From Rattus norvegicus (lineage: Eukaryota; Chordata; Mammalia; Rodentia; Muridae), in the NCBI RefSeq assembly GCF_036323735.1, contig NC_086034.1, positions 28,737,439-28,801,438 on the forward strand: a stretch of DNA of 64,000 bases, read 5' to 3'. A model generated the notes under the pieces. The model made no database searches. It saw nothing but the letters and a program-made list of their open reading frames with translations, and was not told the origin of the DNA. The position numbers were made by a program, and so were the translations under genes. Positions 47,454 to 59,206 of this stretch are shown piece by piece (positions within the stretch are counted from its first letter, which is position 1; each line of letters begins with the position of its first letter).

Positions 47454-50400
47454 ATGAATATAACGGGAAGCAATAATCACTATTCCTTAATATCTCTCAA
47501 CATCAATGGCCTCAACTCCCCAATAAAAAGACATAGATTAACAAACTGGATACGCAACGAGGACCCTGCATTCTGCTGCCTACAGGAAACACACCTCAGA
47601 GACAAAGACAGACACTACCTCAGAGTGAAAGGCTGGAATACAACTTTCCAAGCAAATGGTCAGAAGAAGCAAGCTGGAGTAGCCATTCTAATATCAAATA
47701 AAATCAATTTTCAATTAAAAGTCATCAAAAAAGATAAGGAAGGACACTTCATATTCATCAAAGGAAAAATCCACCAAGATGAACTCTCAATCCTAAATAT
47801 CTATGCCCCAAATACAAGGGCACCTACATACGTAAAAGAAACCTTACTAAAGCTCAAAACACACATTGCACCTCACACAATAATAGTGGGAGATTTCAAC
47901 ACCCCACTCTCATCAATGGACAGATCATGGAAACAGAAATTAAACAGTGATGTCGACAGACTAAGAGAAGTCATGAGCCAAATGGACTTAACGGATATTT
48001 ATAGAACATTATATCCTAAAGCAAAAGGATATACCTTCTTCTCAGCTCCTCATGGTACTTTCTCCAAAATTGACCATATAATTGGTCAAAAAATGGGCCT
48101 CAACAGGTACAGAAAGATAGAAATAATCCCATGCGTGCTATCAGACCACCACGGCCAAATACTGGCCTTCAATAACAATCAAGGAAGAATGCCCACATAT
48201 ACTTGGAAATTGAACAATGCTCTACTCAATGACAACCTGGTCAAGGAAGAAATAAAGAAAGAAATTAAAAACTTTTTAGAATTTAATGAAAATGAAGGTA
48301 CAACATACCCAAACTTATGGGACACAATGAAAGCTGTGCTAAGAGGAAAACTCATAGCGCTGAGTGCCTGCAGAAAGAAACAGGAAAGAGCATATGTCAG
48401 CAGCTTGACGGCACACCTAAAAGCTCTAGAACAAAAAGAAGCAAATACACCCAGGAGGAGTAGAAAGCAGGAAATAATCAAACTCAGAGCTGAAATCAAC
48501 CAAGTAGAAACAAAAAGGACCATAGAAAGAATCAACAGAACCAAAAGTTGGTTCTTTGAGAAAATCAACAAGATAGATAAACCCTTAGCCAGACAAACGA
48601 GAGGACACAGAGAGTGCGTCCAAATTAACAAAATCAGAAATGAAAAGGGAGACATAACTACAGATTCAGAGGAAATTCAAAAAATCATCAGATCTTACTA
48701 TAAAAACCTATATTCAACAAAACTTGAAAATCTTCAGGAAATGGACAATTTCCTAGACAGATACCAGGTACCGAAGGTAAATCAGGAACAGATAAACCAG
48801 TTAAACAACCCCATAACTCCTAAGGAAATAGAAGCAGTCATTAAAGGTCTCCAAACCCAAAAGAGCCCAGGTCCAGACGGGTTTAGTGCAGAATTCTATC
48901 AGACCTTCATAGAAGACCTCGTACCAATATTATCCAAACTATTCCACAAAATTGAAACAGATGGATCACTCCCGAATTCCTTCTATGAAGCCACAATTAC
49001 TCTTTTACCTAAACCACACAAAGACCCAACAAAGAAAGGGAACTTCAGACCAATTTCCCTTATGAATATCGACGCAAAAATACTCAATAAAATTCTGGCA
49101 AACCGAATTCAAGACCACATCAAAACAATCATCCACCATGATCAAGTAGGCTTCATGCCAGGCATGCAGGGATGGTTTAATATACGGAAAACCATCAACG
49201 TGATCCATTATATAAACAAACTGAAAGGACAGAACCACATGATCATTTCATTAGATGCTGAGAAAGCATTTGACAAAATTCAACACCCCTTCATGATAAA
49301 AGTCCTGGAAAGAATAGGAATTCAAGGCCCATACCTAAACATAGTAAAAGCCATATACAGCAAACCAGTTGCTAACATTAAACTAAATGGAGAGAAACTT
49401 GAAGCAATCCCACTAAAATCAGGGACTAGACAAGGCTGCCCACTCTCTCCCTACTTATTCAATATAGTTCTTGAAGTTCTAGCCAGAGCAATCAGACAAC
49501 AAAAGGAGATCAAGGGGATACAGATCGGAAAAGAAGAGGTCAAAATATCACTATTTGCAGATGATATGATAGTATAATTAAGTGATCCCAAAAGTTCCAC
49601 CAGAGAACTACTAAAGCTGATAAACAACTTCAGCAAAGTGGCTGGGTATAAAATTAACTCAAATAAATCAGTTGCCTTCCTCTATACAAAAGAGAAACAA
49701 GCCGAGAAAGAAATTAGGGAAACGACACCCTTCATAATAGACCCAAATAATATAAAGTACCTCGGTGTGACTTTAACCAAGCAAGTAAAAGATCTGTACA
49801 ATAAGAACTTCAAGACACTGAGGAAAGAAATTGAAGAAGACCTCAGAAGATGGAAAGATCTCCCATGCTCATGGATTGGCAGGATTAATATAGTAAAAAT
49901 GGCCATTTTACCAAAAGCAATCTACAGATTCAATGCAATCCCCATCAAAATACCAATCCAATTCTTCAAAGAGTTAGACAGAACAATTTGCAAATTCATC
50001 TGGAATAACAAAAAGCCCAGGATAGCTAAAGCTATCCTCAACAATAAAAGGACTTCAAGGGGAATCACTATCCCTGAACTCAAGCAGTATTACAGAGCAA
50101 TAGTGATAAAAACTGCATGGTATTGGTACAGAGACAGACAGATAGACCAATGGAATAGAATTGAAGACCCAGAAATGAACCCACACACCTATGGTCACTT
50201 GATTTTTGACAAAGGAGCCAAAACCATCCAATGGAAAAAAGATAGCATTTTCAGCAAATGGTGCTGGTTCAACTGGAGGGCAACAAGTAGAAGGATGCAG
50301 ATCGATCCATGCTTATCACCCTGTACAAAACTTAAGTCCAAGTGGATCAAGGACCTCCACATCAAACCAGACACACTCAAACTAATAGAAGAAAAACTAG

Positions 50401-51281
50401 GGAAGCATCTGGAACACATGGGCACTGGAAAAAATTTCCTGAACAAAACACCAATGGCTTATGCTCTAATATCAAGAATCGACAAATGGGATCTCATAAA
50501 ACTGCAAAGCTTCTGTAAGGCAAAGGACACTGTGGTTAGGACAAAACGGCAACCAACAGATTGGGAAAAGATCTTTACCAATCCTACAACAGATAGAGGC
50601 CTTATATCCAAAATATACAAAGAACTCAAGAAGTTAGACCGCAGGGAAACAAATAACCCTATTAAAAAATGGGGTTCAGAGCTAAACAAAGAATTCACAG
50701 CTGAGGAATGCCGAATGGCTGAGAAACACCTAAAGAAATGTTCAACATCTTTAGTCATAAGGGAAATGCAAATCAAAACAACCCTGAGATTTCACCTCAC
50801 ACCAGTGAGAACGACTAAGATCAAAAACTCAGGTGACAGCAGATGCTGGCGAGGATGTGGAGAAAGAGGAACACTCCTCCATTGTTGGTGGGATTGCAGA
50901 CTGGTAAAACCATTCTGGAAATCAGTCTGGAGGTTCCTCAGAAAATTGGACATTGAACTGCCTGAGGATCCAGCCATACCTCTCTTGGGCATATACCCAA
51001 AAGATGCCTCAACATATAAAAGAGACACGTGCTCCACTATGTTCATCGCAGCCTTATTTATAATAGCCAGAAACTGGAAAGAACCCAGATGCCCTTCAAC
51101 AGAGGAGTGGATACAGAAAATGTGGTACATCTACACAATGGAATATTACTCAGCTATCAAAAACAATGGCTTTATGAAATTCGTAGGCAAATGGATGGAA
51201 CTGGAAAATATCATCCTGAGTGAGCTAACCCAATCACAGAAAGGCATACATGGTATGCACTCATTGATAAGTGGCTATTAG
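47454..51281 (+). pseudogene. L1 ORF2 (endonuclease/reverse transcriptase) with one premature stop
   Basis: The 1276-codon frame from MNITGSNNHYS is the expected size for a murid ORF2p. In order it shows the AP-like endonuclease (NINGLNSPI, QETHL, VGDFNTPL, SDHHGQ), the RT core (KSPGPDGF, FRPISLMNID, SLDAEKAFDK, TRQGCPLSPYLFNIVLE, SLFADDMIV) and the C-terminal CX3CX7HX4C zinc-knuckle-like motif (CWRGCGERG..LHCWWDC). Codon 708 (49575-49577) is TAA; the C element has TAT (Tyr) there. The stop falls four residues after the two catalytic aspartates (D703, D704), removing the rest of RT and the C-terminal domain. No other frame break was seen. Confidence 0.95.
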
Positions 51282-52016
51282 CCCAAATGCTTGAATTACC
51301 CTAGATCCCTAGAACAAATGAAACTCAAGATGGATGATCAAAATGTGAATGCTTCACTCCTTCTTTAAATGAGGAAAAAGAATACCCTTGGCAGGGAAGG
51401 GAGAGGCAAAGATTAAAACAGAGACTGGAGGAACACCCATTCAGAGCTTGCCCCACATGTGGCCCATACATATACAGCCACCCAATTAGACAAGATGGAT
51501 GAAGCAAAGAAGTGCAGACCGACAGGAGCCGGATGTAGATCGCTCCTGAGAGACACAGCCAGAATACAACAAATACAGAGGCGAATGCCAGCAGCAAACC
51601 ACTGAACTGAGAATAGGTCCCCCGTTGAAGGAATCAGAGAAAGAACTGGAAGAGCTTGAAGGGGCTCGAGACCCCATATGTACAACAATGTCAAGCAACC
51701 AGAGCTTCCAGGGACTAAGCCACTACCTAAAGAGTATAAATGGACTGACCCTGGACTCTGACCCCATAGGTAGCAATGAATATCCTAGTAAGAGCACCAG
51801 TGGAAGGGGAAGCCCTGGGTCCTGCTAAGACTGAACCCCCAGTGAACTAGACTATGGGGGGGAGGGCGGCAATGGGGGGAGGGTTGGGAGGGGAACACCC
51901 ATAAGAAAGGGGAGGGGGGAGGGGGATGTTTGCCCGGAAACCGGGAAAGGGAATAACACTCGAAATGTATATAAGAAATACTCAAGTTAATAAAAAAAAA
52001 TAAAGAGAGAAAGAAA
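51282..52016 (+). other. L1 3' UTR and A-rich tail of element B
   Basis: Contains the ORF2-proximal direct-repeat-free segment, a strongly G-rich polypurine tract (about 51856-51926, several GGGG/GGGGGG runs) and a tail of A with T and G interruptions (51990-52016). Confidence 0.88.
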
Positions 52017-52034
52017 AAAAGAGTTGAAAGGAGA

Positions 52035-53345
52035 AAGGGGAAATAACTTACGTAAAAACGGTATTTATTTAATAAAGTTAATAATAAAGGCATATCCATT
52101 TATATCCATATATATTTATATAACCATTAATTTTGTTATTCTATTACTGCTATTAAGATAACAGACACATGTTCATATTTATTTCATAGAAGTGATTTGA
52201 CAACTAGTGATAGTATAAAAACATTTTATAAGAAATTTCTAGCCATGACTTTCAATAATGTATCTTTGATCACAAATTTTAAGGATTCTGAGGGCGACAG
52301 GACAAAAATAACTATGAGGTATGTAACTAGGGACAATTATTTTCATGATTGCCAAAAATAAGACCAAAGTTAGTGTTGACTCAGGCTAAAAGTAAAGCTC
52401 AGAAGCAAGTGGCTACCCAGCCTACATGAAGTCTTGGGTTAATCCTAAGCACCTCAAGATCGATTTCACGTTTTAACTTGGATACCATGGTTCAGTATTA
52501 TATAAATACTCATGGTCCCTGTCTACTTCTCAAGAAAGCTGTTGATTTTAAGGAAGTAATATAGGCTAATCCAATCTTTATCTTAGTTCTGCCATCAGTC
52601 TTGTGAAAGACTAAGGATGGAAATTAAAGAAGAAACTGCTAATATAAAAAAGGCAATGTATAGAATGATAAAAAATATTCTATAATATGGAGGTAATTGA
52701 AAAAATAACTACACAATATTACTTGTTCAGTATTTAGTAGGGTTTCTACTTGTGTTCAACTTCCAAAAAAGTAAAGGAAAATTTTAGTTATACGCTTTGA
52801 CTGTATAATATTTTGTAAGTTGTGTTATAAAGTGTCTATTTACTCAGTTAAAACAACTACCATAGCATCTAACATTAGAGCTCTAAGTACATGGCATTCA
52901 TTTACCCTAGAAATAGAATACATGATCTCGGTTGTTGTGTAGATGCTGCTTTTATTGTGGGAAAACATAAGAACTCATAGCATGTTTTAACTCTAGGTTT
53001 AAGGCTCCTTATATACAAGTGATGAGTACATCAAGCACATCAGATTGGCAAACTAAAAACATGAGAAGACTAGTTATTTAATGTTTATTATGCTGTTTTC
53101 CCATGGAGAAGAACAATGTCAAGACGAAAAGCTACTGTATGTCACAATCAATGTCCTTGTCAGGGTGTCTCTTTGATGACAAGTAAGTTTTTCTTTAAAC
53201 ACAATTGAACTCTCATTTTTGCTGTCTCTCTTGATCTTTCTGTAACTGACATAATTTAAAACTTTTGTCTCCTCTCTTTGAGAAAAAAATGCATCAATTT
53301 TCTTTCTTTTTCCTCCCACAGAAACAATTAGCCTCTCCAACTACA
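52035..53345. other. Anonymous AT-rich sequence
   Basis: No gene or dispersed repeat is recognised. Confidence 0.4.
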
Positions 53346-53349
53346 TTCA

Positions 53350-54420
53350 TTTTAAAATTAACTTTTATTTTCTTGATTGGCATGTAAAGTCTGCACACAT
53401 TTACAAGACACAATGTGTTGTTTTGATTTATGTATAAATTGGATAGTAATTAATTCAGAGTAATTAGCATACATATCTCCTTAAATTTTTGTAAAGTCTT
53501 TACCATGCAATATATATCTGAACAAAGAATAGAGTAATTCATATGTCTTCATTTTGAGACATATTATACCGTACTAACTATGCTCTCTATGTGGTATCAT
53601 TCCATAACAGTACTCAGTCCTTCTAGCAAACATTTCCCTCCCCCACCCTGTCATTCTTCTCTCAATATATATGATACCAGCTTTTGCAGTTTACTTAGGA
53701 GTGACATCATGTGCTTGTCCTTATCTGATCTAATCACTTATCAGTGAGTCCTCCAAGTCCATTTACATCATTATCGATGTCAAGGTTTCATGTATTTCAT
53801 CAAAAAGCACTCCAAGATATTACATACATATAAATACTGAGATGTGTATTTATATTATGTTACATATTATACATTCAATTGTTTATTGATGGGGATTTAG
53901 GAAGTACAGCAACAAACATAAGATTCCAGAGGACACAGGGGAGAAAACGACAGGCTCCTCAATCAAAAAAATAATTTTAGCAAGCTGGATATGCATGTAC
54001 AAAAAAATTGGAGTAGATCCCATTTCTCACCAATTACTAGATCAACTCAAAAGGTAGTAAAGACTTAAGTATAACACCTGACTATGAAACCACCAAAAGT
54101 AAACACAGAAAACGCTTCAGAATATCGGCTCAGGCAGTGATGCTGTGGGCATGATCTCCAATGCATAGGAACAGAAAGAATGTTTTGGGCAGGAAATGAG
54201 AAGTTAGTAAACCTTAACGTTTTTGACACACCACATGACAAAATTAGCTGAGCAAAGAGACGGCCTGCAGAAAGAGAAAGGGACAGATGAAAACCAAACA
54301 TGTAACAGTAGATTAATGTGCAGAATACATAATGAGCTACACACCTCAGTAGCGAAATTGGGACAAATAAAACATGGGCTAAAAGTTTAAATAGACATTT
54401 TTCAAAACACAGAAAGAGAT
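53350..54420 (-). mobile_element. Ancient L1M-type element with inverted 5' part
   Basis: 53350-53910 reads on the minus strand as the 3' UTR and last ORF2 codons of an old mammalian L1; on the plus strand, AATTAGCATACATATCTCCT, GTGACATCATGTGCTTGTC and CAATTGTTTATTGATGGGG are typical complement phrases. 53970-54420 reads on the plus strand as earlier ORF2 codons (CCCATTTCTCACCAATTAC, AAAGACTTAAGTATAACACC, AAATAGACATTTTTCAAAA). Opposite orientations of adjacent parts of one element indicate a 5' inversion. Very diverged; boundaries approximate. Confidence 0.65.
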
Positions 54421-55365
54421 GTACTGTTACTGTACTGAGAAATTAGATTATTCACTTTTAAGAGGCTAAGAAAAGAGGAGGAAGTAGAGGAGGAAAGGAA
54501 AGCGATGGGACGAGGAATGGGCTGACTATGGAGAGGTTTCTCTACATTTAGAGAAAAATAATCAGAGACAAGGAGGAGCATTGAAATCATCCCTTCTTTG
54601 AGAATGCACACATTTTCATGGACCTCATTCTTGGAGGCAGCTCCTAGCAGGCTTCTTTCTAGGGTCCAGATCCTGGGGTCCTAGGTGATAGGAAAGGAAA
54701 CTTCACTATGTTAGAGGAAAATTGAGCTTGAAAAGAGCCATGGCGGATAGATATGTGAATAATGTTCAGTACCCCAGCAGGTTTCTTTTATTTTTAAAAG
54801 AGCAAAAACAGTTTATTATTAAATATTCACCTGGAATTTGGCAGCCACAAGAGAGATGAACAAATGCAGTTATTAGGAATATTTTGAAAATATACTGAAT
54901 GTTCTCAATGACCTTCATTGTTTGAAGATTGCAGGTTAAAGTCATATCCTGTGTGTTTCATTATTACTGGACTTATTTAATAAGCTTCCATCAACAAAAT
55001 TGTATATATGTTAAAACTTAGTGGAAACAAGAAGCAGTTTAGATCACATATTTTTCCACCTCGAGGGACAGAGCATCTTAACTTTAGAAACAAACATAAA
55101 TTCTATATTTTGAGCACAAACTACTCTGCAAAAGGAACACTAGCTTTAAGAAAGTTGGATAAAATATTTTGATTGACTGACATGGATCACATTTTCACAA
55201 ATAAGATGTCTCACAGTCATGTGCTTCATCTCTGTCTTCCTTTGAATGATAGTTTCTAATAGGTAGACAGGTTACATTGTTAAAATACCCTGTAAAATAG
55301 AAGTAAGTAAAATAAAGCTACCTGTCTCTCTGGGTAATGGTTAGAGAGAAACTGACATTCTGTCT
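54421..55365. other. Anonymous intergenic sequence
   Basis: A short purine-rich stretch is present at 54460-54500. Nothing else is recognised. Confidence 0.4.
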
Positions 55366-55370
55366 TTTTG

Positions 55371-55540
55371 GCATGATTTACTTATTTACATATTTTACAC
55401 CCTGATCACTGGTTCCTCCTGGTCTCCCCTCACAGAGTTCCTCCTCTCATCATCCCTCCCCTTCTCCTCTGAGAGGGTGACTCCTCAGCTATTCCCCTAC
55501 CCTTGCTCATCAAGTCTCCTTAGCAGATTTCTTAAGGTAT
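55371..55540 (-). mobile_element. L1 3'-tail fragment, minus orientation
   Basis: TTTACTTATTTACATATTTT, a C-rich middle and CCCCTTCTCCTCTGAGAGGG resemble the complement of the final ~160 bp of older rodent L1 3' UTRs. Confidence 0.6.
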
Positions 55541-55639
55541 GATTGTGAAAATTGATTCAGGAGTGTCCTAAAACTGAGAACTGCTAGATGTCTTCCAAAC
55601 CTTCTGAATCAGAAAGTCATGGGCAGGGTCCTGTTAAGT

Positions 55640-56345
55640 CTCACATATCAGAGATCATTTTATTGTTATTTTTTTCCTTTCCTTCCCTTCCCTTCTATTT
55701 CCTTCCTCCCTTCCCCTTTCTTTTTTCTTTCTTCTTCTTCCACCTCATTCTTCTCGTCTTCTTCTTACTCTTCTCATATACTACATCCCGACTGTACTTT
55801 CCCCTCCTTCCCATCCCCACAGTCTCTACCTGAACCCTCTCCTGTCCCTCATAAATACCCCTACCACCCATGCCCTGTCTCCCCCAAGAAAAGAGCAGGC
55901 TTCCAAATCGTGAGTCCAGGCACTTATTGTCAGATCAAAGCTAGACAGAAAAACCAAGATGGAGGAAAAGGATCCCAAAGACAGGTAAAAGACTCAGAGA
56001 TAGTCCCTGCTCCTACTGCTAGGAATCCACAAAAATACCAGGCTACTCAGACATAATGTATATTCAAAAGATCTAGGTAAGACCCCTACAGGCTTCCTAT
56101 CTCTTAAATCCCCATGAGAACCAGTCAGTTAATTTTGTAGACCAAGTTCGTCTACTGTGATGCTTATGTTTTTTTCAACCCTTCCTCCTCCACCTTGAGA
56201 GGACTCTGAGCTCCACCAAACGATGCTGTGGGACTCTGCCTCTGTCCTCACCCTCAGTTGCTGGATAGAGTCTGATGGTGATTCTACTAGGTTCTTGTCC
56301 CAGAACACTTTGTAGGCAGATCTGAGGTTTTCAGGCTGTGTTGGT
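55640..56345 (-). mobile_element. Lx-type L1 3' UTR, minus orientation, with polypyrimidine tract
   Basis: A polypyrimidine tract (55660-55815) is followed by complement phrases of the older rodent L1 3' UTR: CCCCAAGAAAAGAGCAGGC, AGAAAAACCAAGATGGAGG, AGACCCCTACAGGCTTCC, GAGCTCCACCAAACGATG and CAGTTGCTGGATAGAGTCTG. It is 5'-truncated with no ORF2. It shares its 3' UTR type with 30800-31968 in opposite orientation. Confidence 0.7.
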
Positions 56346-56439
56346 ATCCCAACCCCCCCACATGAGACATTGCCTAGTTATGAAAGATGGTCAGTTTAGG
56401 CTTTGTGTACCCCATTGCTCAGAGTCTTTTCTAGATGTT

Positions 56440-56745
56440 TTAGGCTTTCCATTACTATTAAGAGACCAAGGCAACCCTTATAAAAGACAACATATAATTG
56501 GGACTGGCTTACAGGAGCATGGCGGTGTCCAGGCAGGCATGGCTCAGAAGTAGTTAAGAGTTTTACATCTAGATCAGAAGGCTAACAGGAAAAGACTATC
56601 TCCTCAGTAACTAGGAGGAGGGTCTTAAAGCCCACCCCCACAGTGACACACTTCCTCCAATAAAGCTATACCTCCTCCAACAAGACCATATCTCTTAATA
56701 GTGCCACACCCTGGGCCAAGCATATTCAAACCACCACACTAGAGT
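56440..56745 (+). repeat. Rodent interspersed repeat (same family as 21649-22135)
   Basis: GACCAAGGCAACCCTTATAA, GGGACTGGCTTACAG, AAGCCCACCCCCACAGTGAC, CACACTTCCTCCAATAAAGC and ATATTCAAACCACCACA follow the order of the repeat at 21649. I cannot name the family with certainty. Confidence 0.6.
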
Positions 56746-56775
56746 TACTCTCTGTTGTTGTTCATCGTTTAATGT

Positions 56776-56922
56776 CTTTTGTTGTTTGTTTTCTAAGACA
56801 AGGTCTCATGTAGCTCAAGCTGGTCTCAGATTTTCCAGTAGCTGAGACTAACTTTGAGCTCCTTATGTTCCTACCTCTGTTGCTTAAGGCTGGAATTAGA
56901 GGACTGCACCATTGGCCATCCT
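56776..56922 (-). repeat. B1 SINE, minus orientation
   Basis: AAGACAAGGTCTCATGTAGC, AAGCTGGTCTCAGATTTTCC, GAGCTCCTTATGTTCC, TACCTCTGTTGC and GGCTGGAATTAGAGGACTG give the reverse-complement order of B1 landmarks. Confidence 0.8.
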
Positions 56923-56925
56923 TAG

Positions 56926-58192
56926 AAAGTCTCATGCTAAATACGTTGGAAAATGCATCTCTCTTACAAAGAATTTTGCCACAGTGACCAGAGGATGATT
57001 CCAACCATCTGAAACAGATTCAGATTCAGTAAACAAAAATCCAAAGCTAATCAAATTAAATCTGAAAATCAAATAAAAAAACATCCTTAGTATGTTTGTT
57101 TATATTGCATATCTATGCTATAAAATTGTTATTTGTTATTTTTCTTAAATCCAAGTTTAACTGGACACCCTATATTTTACCCACTAACCCTATATAGGAA
57201 ATGAATGTATGACTTAAATTTTGTTTTGGACACCTGAATACAGTTGCTTTAATTTAGAGTGCATTCTTAAACAAATCATGTTTTCACATGTTGCATGAGC
57301 ATGTGTGCAAACACACACACACATACACACACACACACACGAACACACATGTGCATACACATGTGAATGTAATTAAAATTTAAAAAGAAGTAATAAAGAA
57401 ATAGCAGAGAAAGATTTTTTCATTGTGACTATGTTGGGAAGAGGAGAAGTAAAGAAGTCCAGTGACTTCCCAATAAAGAGCTTCAATAACCCCAAATCCT
57501 TAAATTAGCTGAGAAACTCTAAACAGGAAGGTTTACATGCTAAAAACGTCTTCAGGACATTAGAATCCAGGAAGTTTCTGATAAAGTCAACATATGAACC
57601 ATGACTGGTATTTACAATTCTGATGTCGCAGGGAACAGATTTGCATCTTCTACCCCTAATGTTCCCTTTTCTGCCCTGTAAGCCTTCCAACCTCCTACAT
57701 CTGGGGATAGTCCCACGGTCCTAGAATGCTGATCTTTGTGGTTCAGATCAGAGGACCATGCACTGCTGTGGAGTTTAGTCTCCTTTCTTTTATGTTCACT
57801 TCACATCAATCAATTCAGATCTGACACTCAGGTCCTTCTTTGCAGTACTGACGTGAGATTTTGGCAAGAAGTATGCATAGCTAGAGTCCAGGCAAAGGTA
57901 CAGTCCTGCTCAACGTTGTCCTACCATGATCTTACTCCATCTACTCTGTCCACAAAGTGGTGCAGTAAGTTGTCAGAGTGGTGTGAATTTTCTCTGTACA
58001 AGACAAGCCTTTTCCCACGCATCAGGGCTTTGGACATTTTCATCCACCAGCATGGGATTTCTGAGGAAATTTTAATTCTTTGAGGTCTGTTGGCTCAATA
58101 GTCTGATAGCCGAAGGTGTGGCACATAGGGCCTGAAAGCCACTGTTGCATACATCCTGAGTAATTTAGCTGAGGGCACATTCTCATCCCTAC
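56926..58192. other. Anonymous sequence with a short (CA)n tract
   Basis: The CA-rich tract at 57310-57340 is the only recognised structure. A 115-codon ORF at 57736-58083 has no recognisable domain. Confidence 0.45.
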
Positions 58193-58258
58193 ACTTTTTT
58201 TTTATTGGATATGTTTTTATTTGCATTTCAAATGTAATTCCCTTCCCTGGTTTCCCAG
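58193..58258 (-). mobile_element. Short L1 3'-terminal tail, minus orientation
   Basis: The T-run at 58195-58203 followed by TATTTGCATTTCAAATGT and CCCTTCCCTGGTTTCC is the complement of the last ~65 bp of a rodent L1. Confidence 0.75.
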
Positions 58259-59094
58259 ATTTAATAGAATCCATACACTGAGCTACAATTGTTTGTTTTC
58301 ATGGGCAGTTTCCCTGCTTCCAATTCTGTCTTTCAGGTCAACAAGTCTGCATTTTTTTAACCTTTTTTGCAACACCTTGGCTAGCTCCAAGGGATTTTTG
58401 GTCACTGGGTAAAAGTTTGATAACAGATATGTGACACTTATTACAGCTTCTAAAATTACATTAAAATAGAACGAAGAACTGACCATTATTTCCTACATGA
58501 TCAACATCAGTTGAATCAAACACAAGCTATTGCATCACAAGAATGTTACATGTTCTCTTGAAAGGTTAAATGACTGCTTTGCAAAGGACATTTGTAATCA
58601 TAATACTAGTTCAAACCTGAACCCCTATATCTCCTATATATTATGAGTTTGCTAGATCTGAACATAATTGGGGAAAAACGATTGCTCCAATAGAAATTAA
58701 AAGTACAAGAATTATCCCTTCTTAAGTGATCTTAATTATTTACCTAATTCAGTTTTATTAATAATATATTAAGAACTTCAACTTATACTTCTGAGATTTA
58801 AAAAAATCTAATTATATAATTCTAAGGCAAAAGTGGTTTTCAACAATCAAAATAATTTCAGAAGTACTCATTCTAGTTTTTTGAAAAGCAAGTAATAATT
58901 TAATAATAGTTTATTATCTATAATATACTTTTTGTTAAATGTATCAAACTGCAACACAAACAATCTATGAGGGATATATAGTGAAATAAAATTATTCTTA
59001 AATTTTATCTAGCTTCTAGAAATAGGCACTTTTAAGCATATTTATAAAATTTTACTTTCTTTTGTTTGCATGTTTGTCTACGTATCATGTGCAT
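58259..59094. other. Anonymous AT-rich flank of the Gapdh retrocopy
   Basis: No gene or repeat is recognised. Confidence 0.4.
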
Positions 59095-59110
59095 AGAAAT
59101 AGGTACTTTT

Positions 59111-59156
59111 GGCTCTCTGCTCCTCCCTGTTCTGGCTCTCTGCTCCTCCCTGTTCT
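59111..59156 (+). repeat. Tandem duplication of the Gapdh mRNA 5' end (2 x 23 bp)
   Basis: The unit starting GGCTCTCTGCTCCTCC and ending CTGTTCT occurs at 59111-59133 and again at 59134-59156 without mismatch. The Gapdh transcript as I recall it has one. Confidence 0.93.
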
Positions 59157-59206
59157 AGAGACAGCCGCATCTTCTTGTGCAGTGCCAGCCTCGTCTCATA
59201 GACAAG

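Larger units (their letters stand above)
45356..52034 (+). mobile_element. Full-length young rat-type LINE-1 (element B) with perfect 18-bp target-site duplication
   Basis: The element has a 5' UTR (45374-46296) with one full ~606 bp promoter unit plus a partial one, ORF1 (46297-47394), a 59-bp spacer, ORF2 (47454-51281), a 3' UTR with a G-rich tract, and an A-rich tail (51990-52016). The duplicated target AAAAGAGTTGAAAGGAGA occurs at 45356-45373 and 52017-52034 without mismatch, showing a recent insertion. The bottom-strand nick would be TTTT/GT, close to the L1 endonuclease preference. Compared with its ORF frames only two disabling changes are visible, one nonsense codon in each ORF, so it is a nearly intact but dead copy. 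Confidence 0.97.

Noticed and set aside
57736..58083. 115-codon plus-strand ORF
   Set aside because: There is no recognisable family, it sits between repeats, and its length is not unusual by chance in 64 kb.
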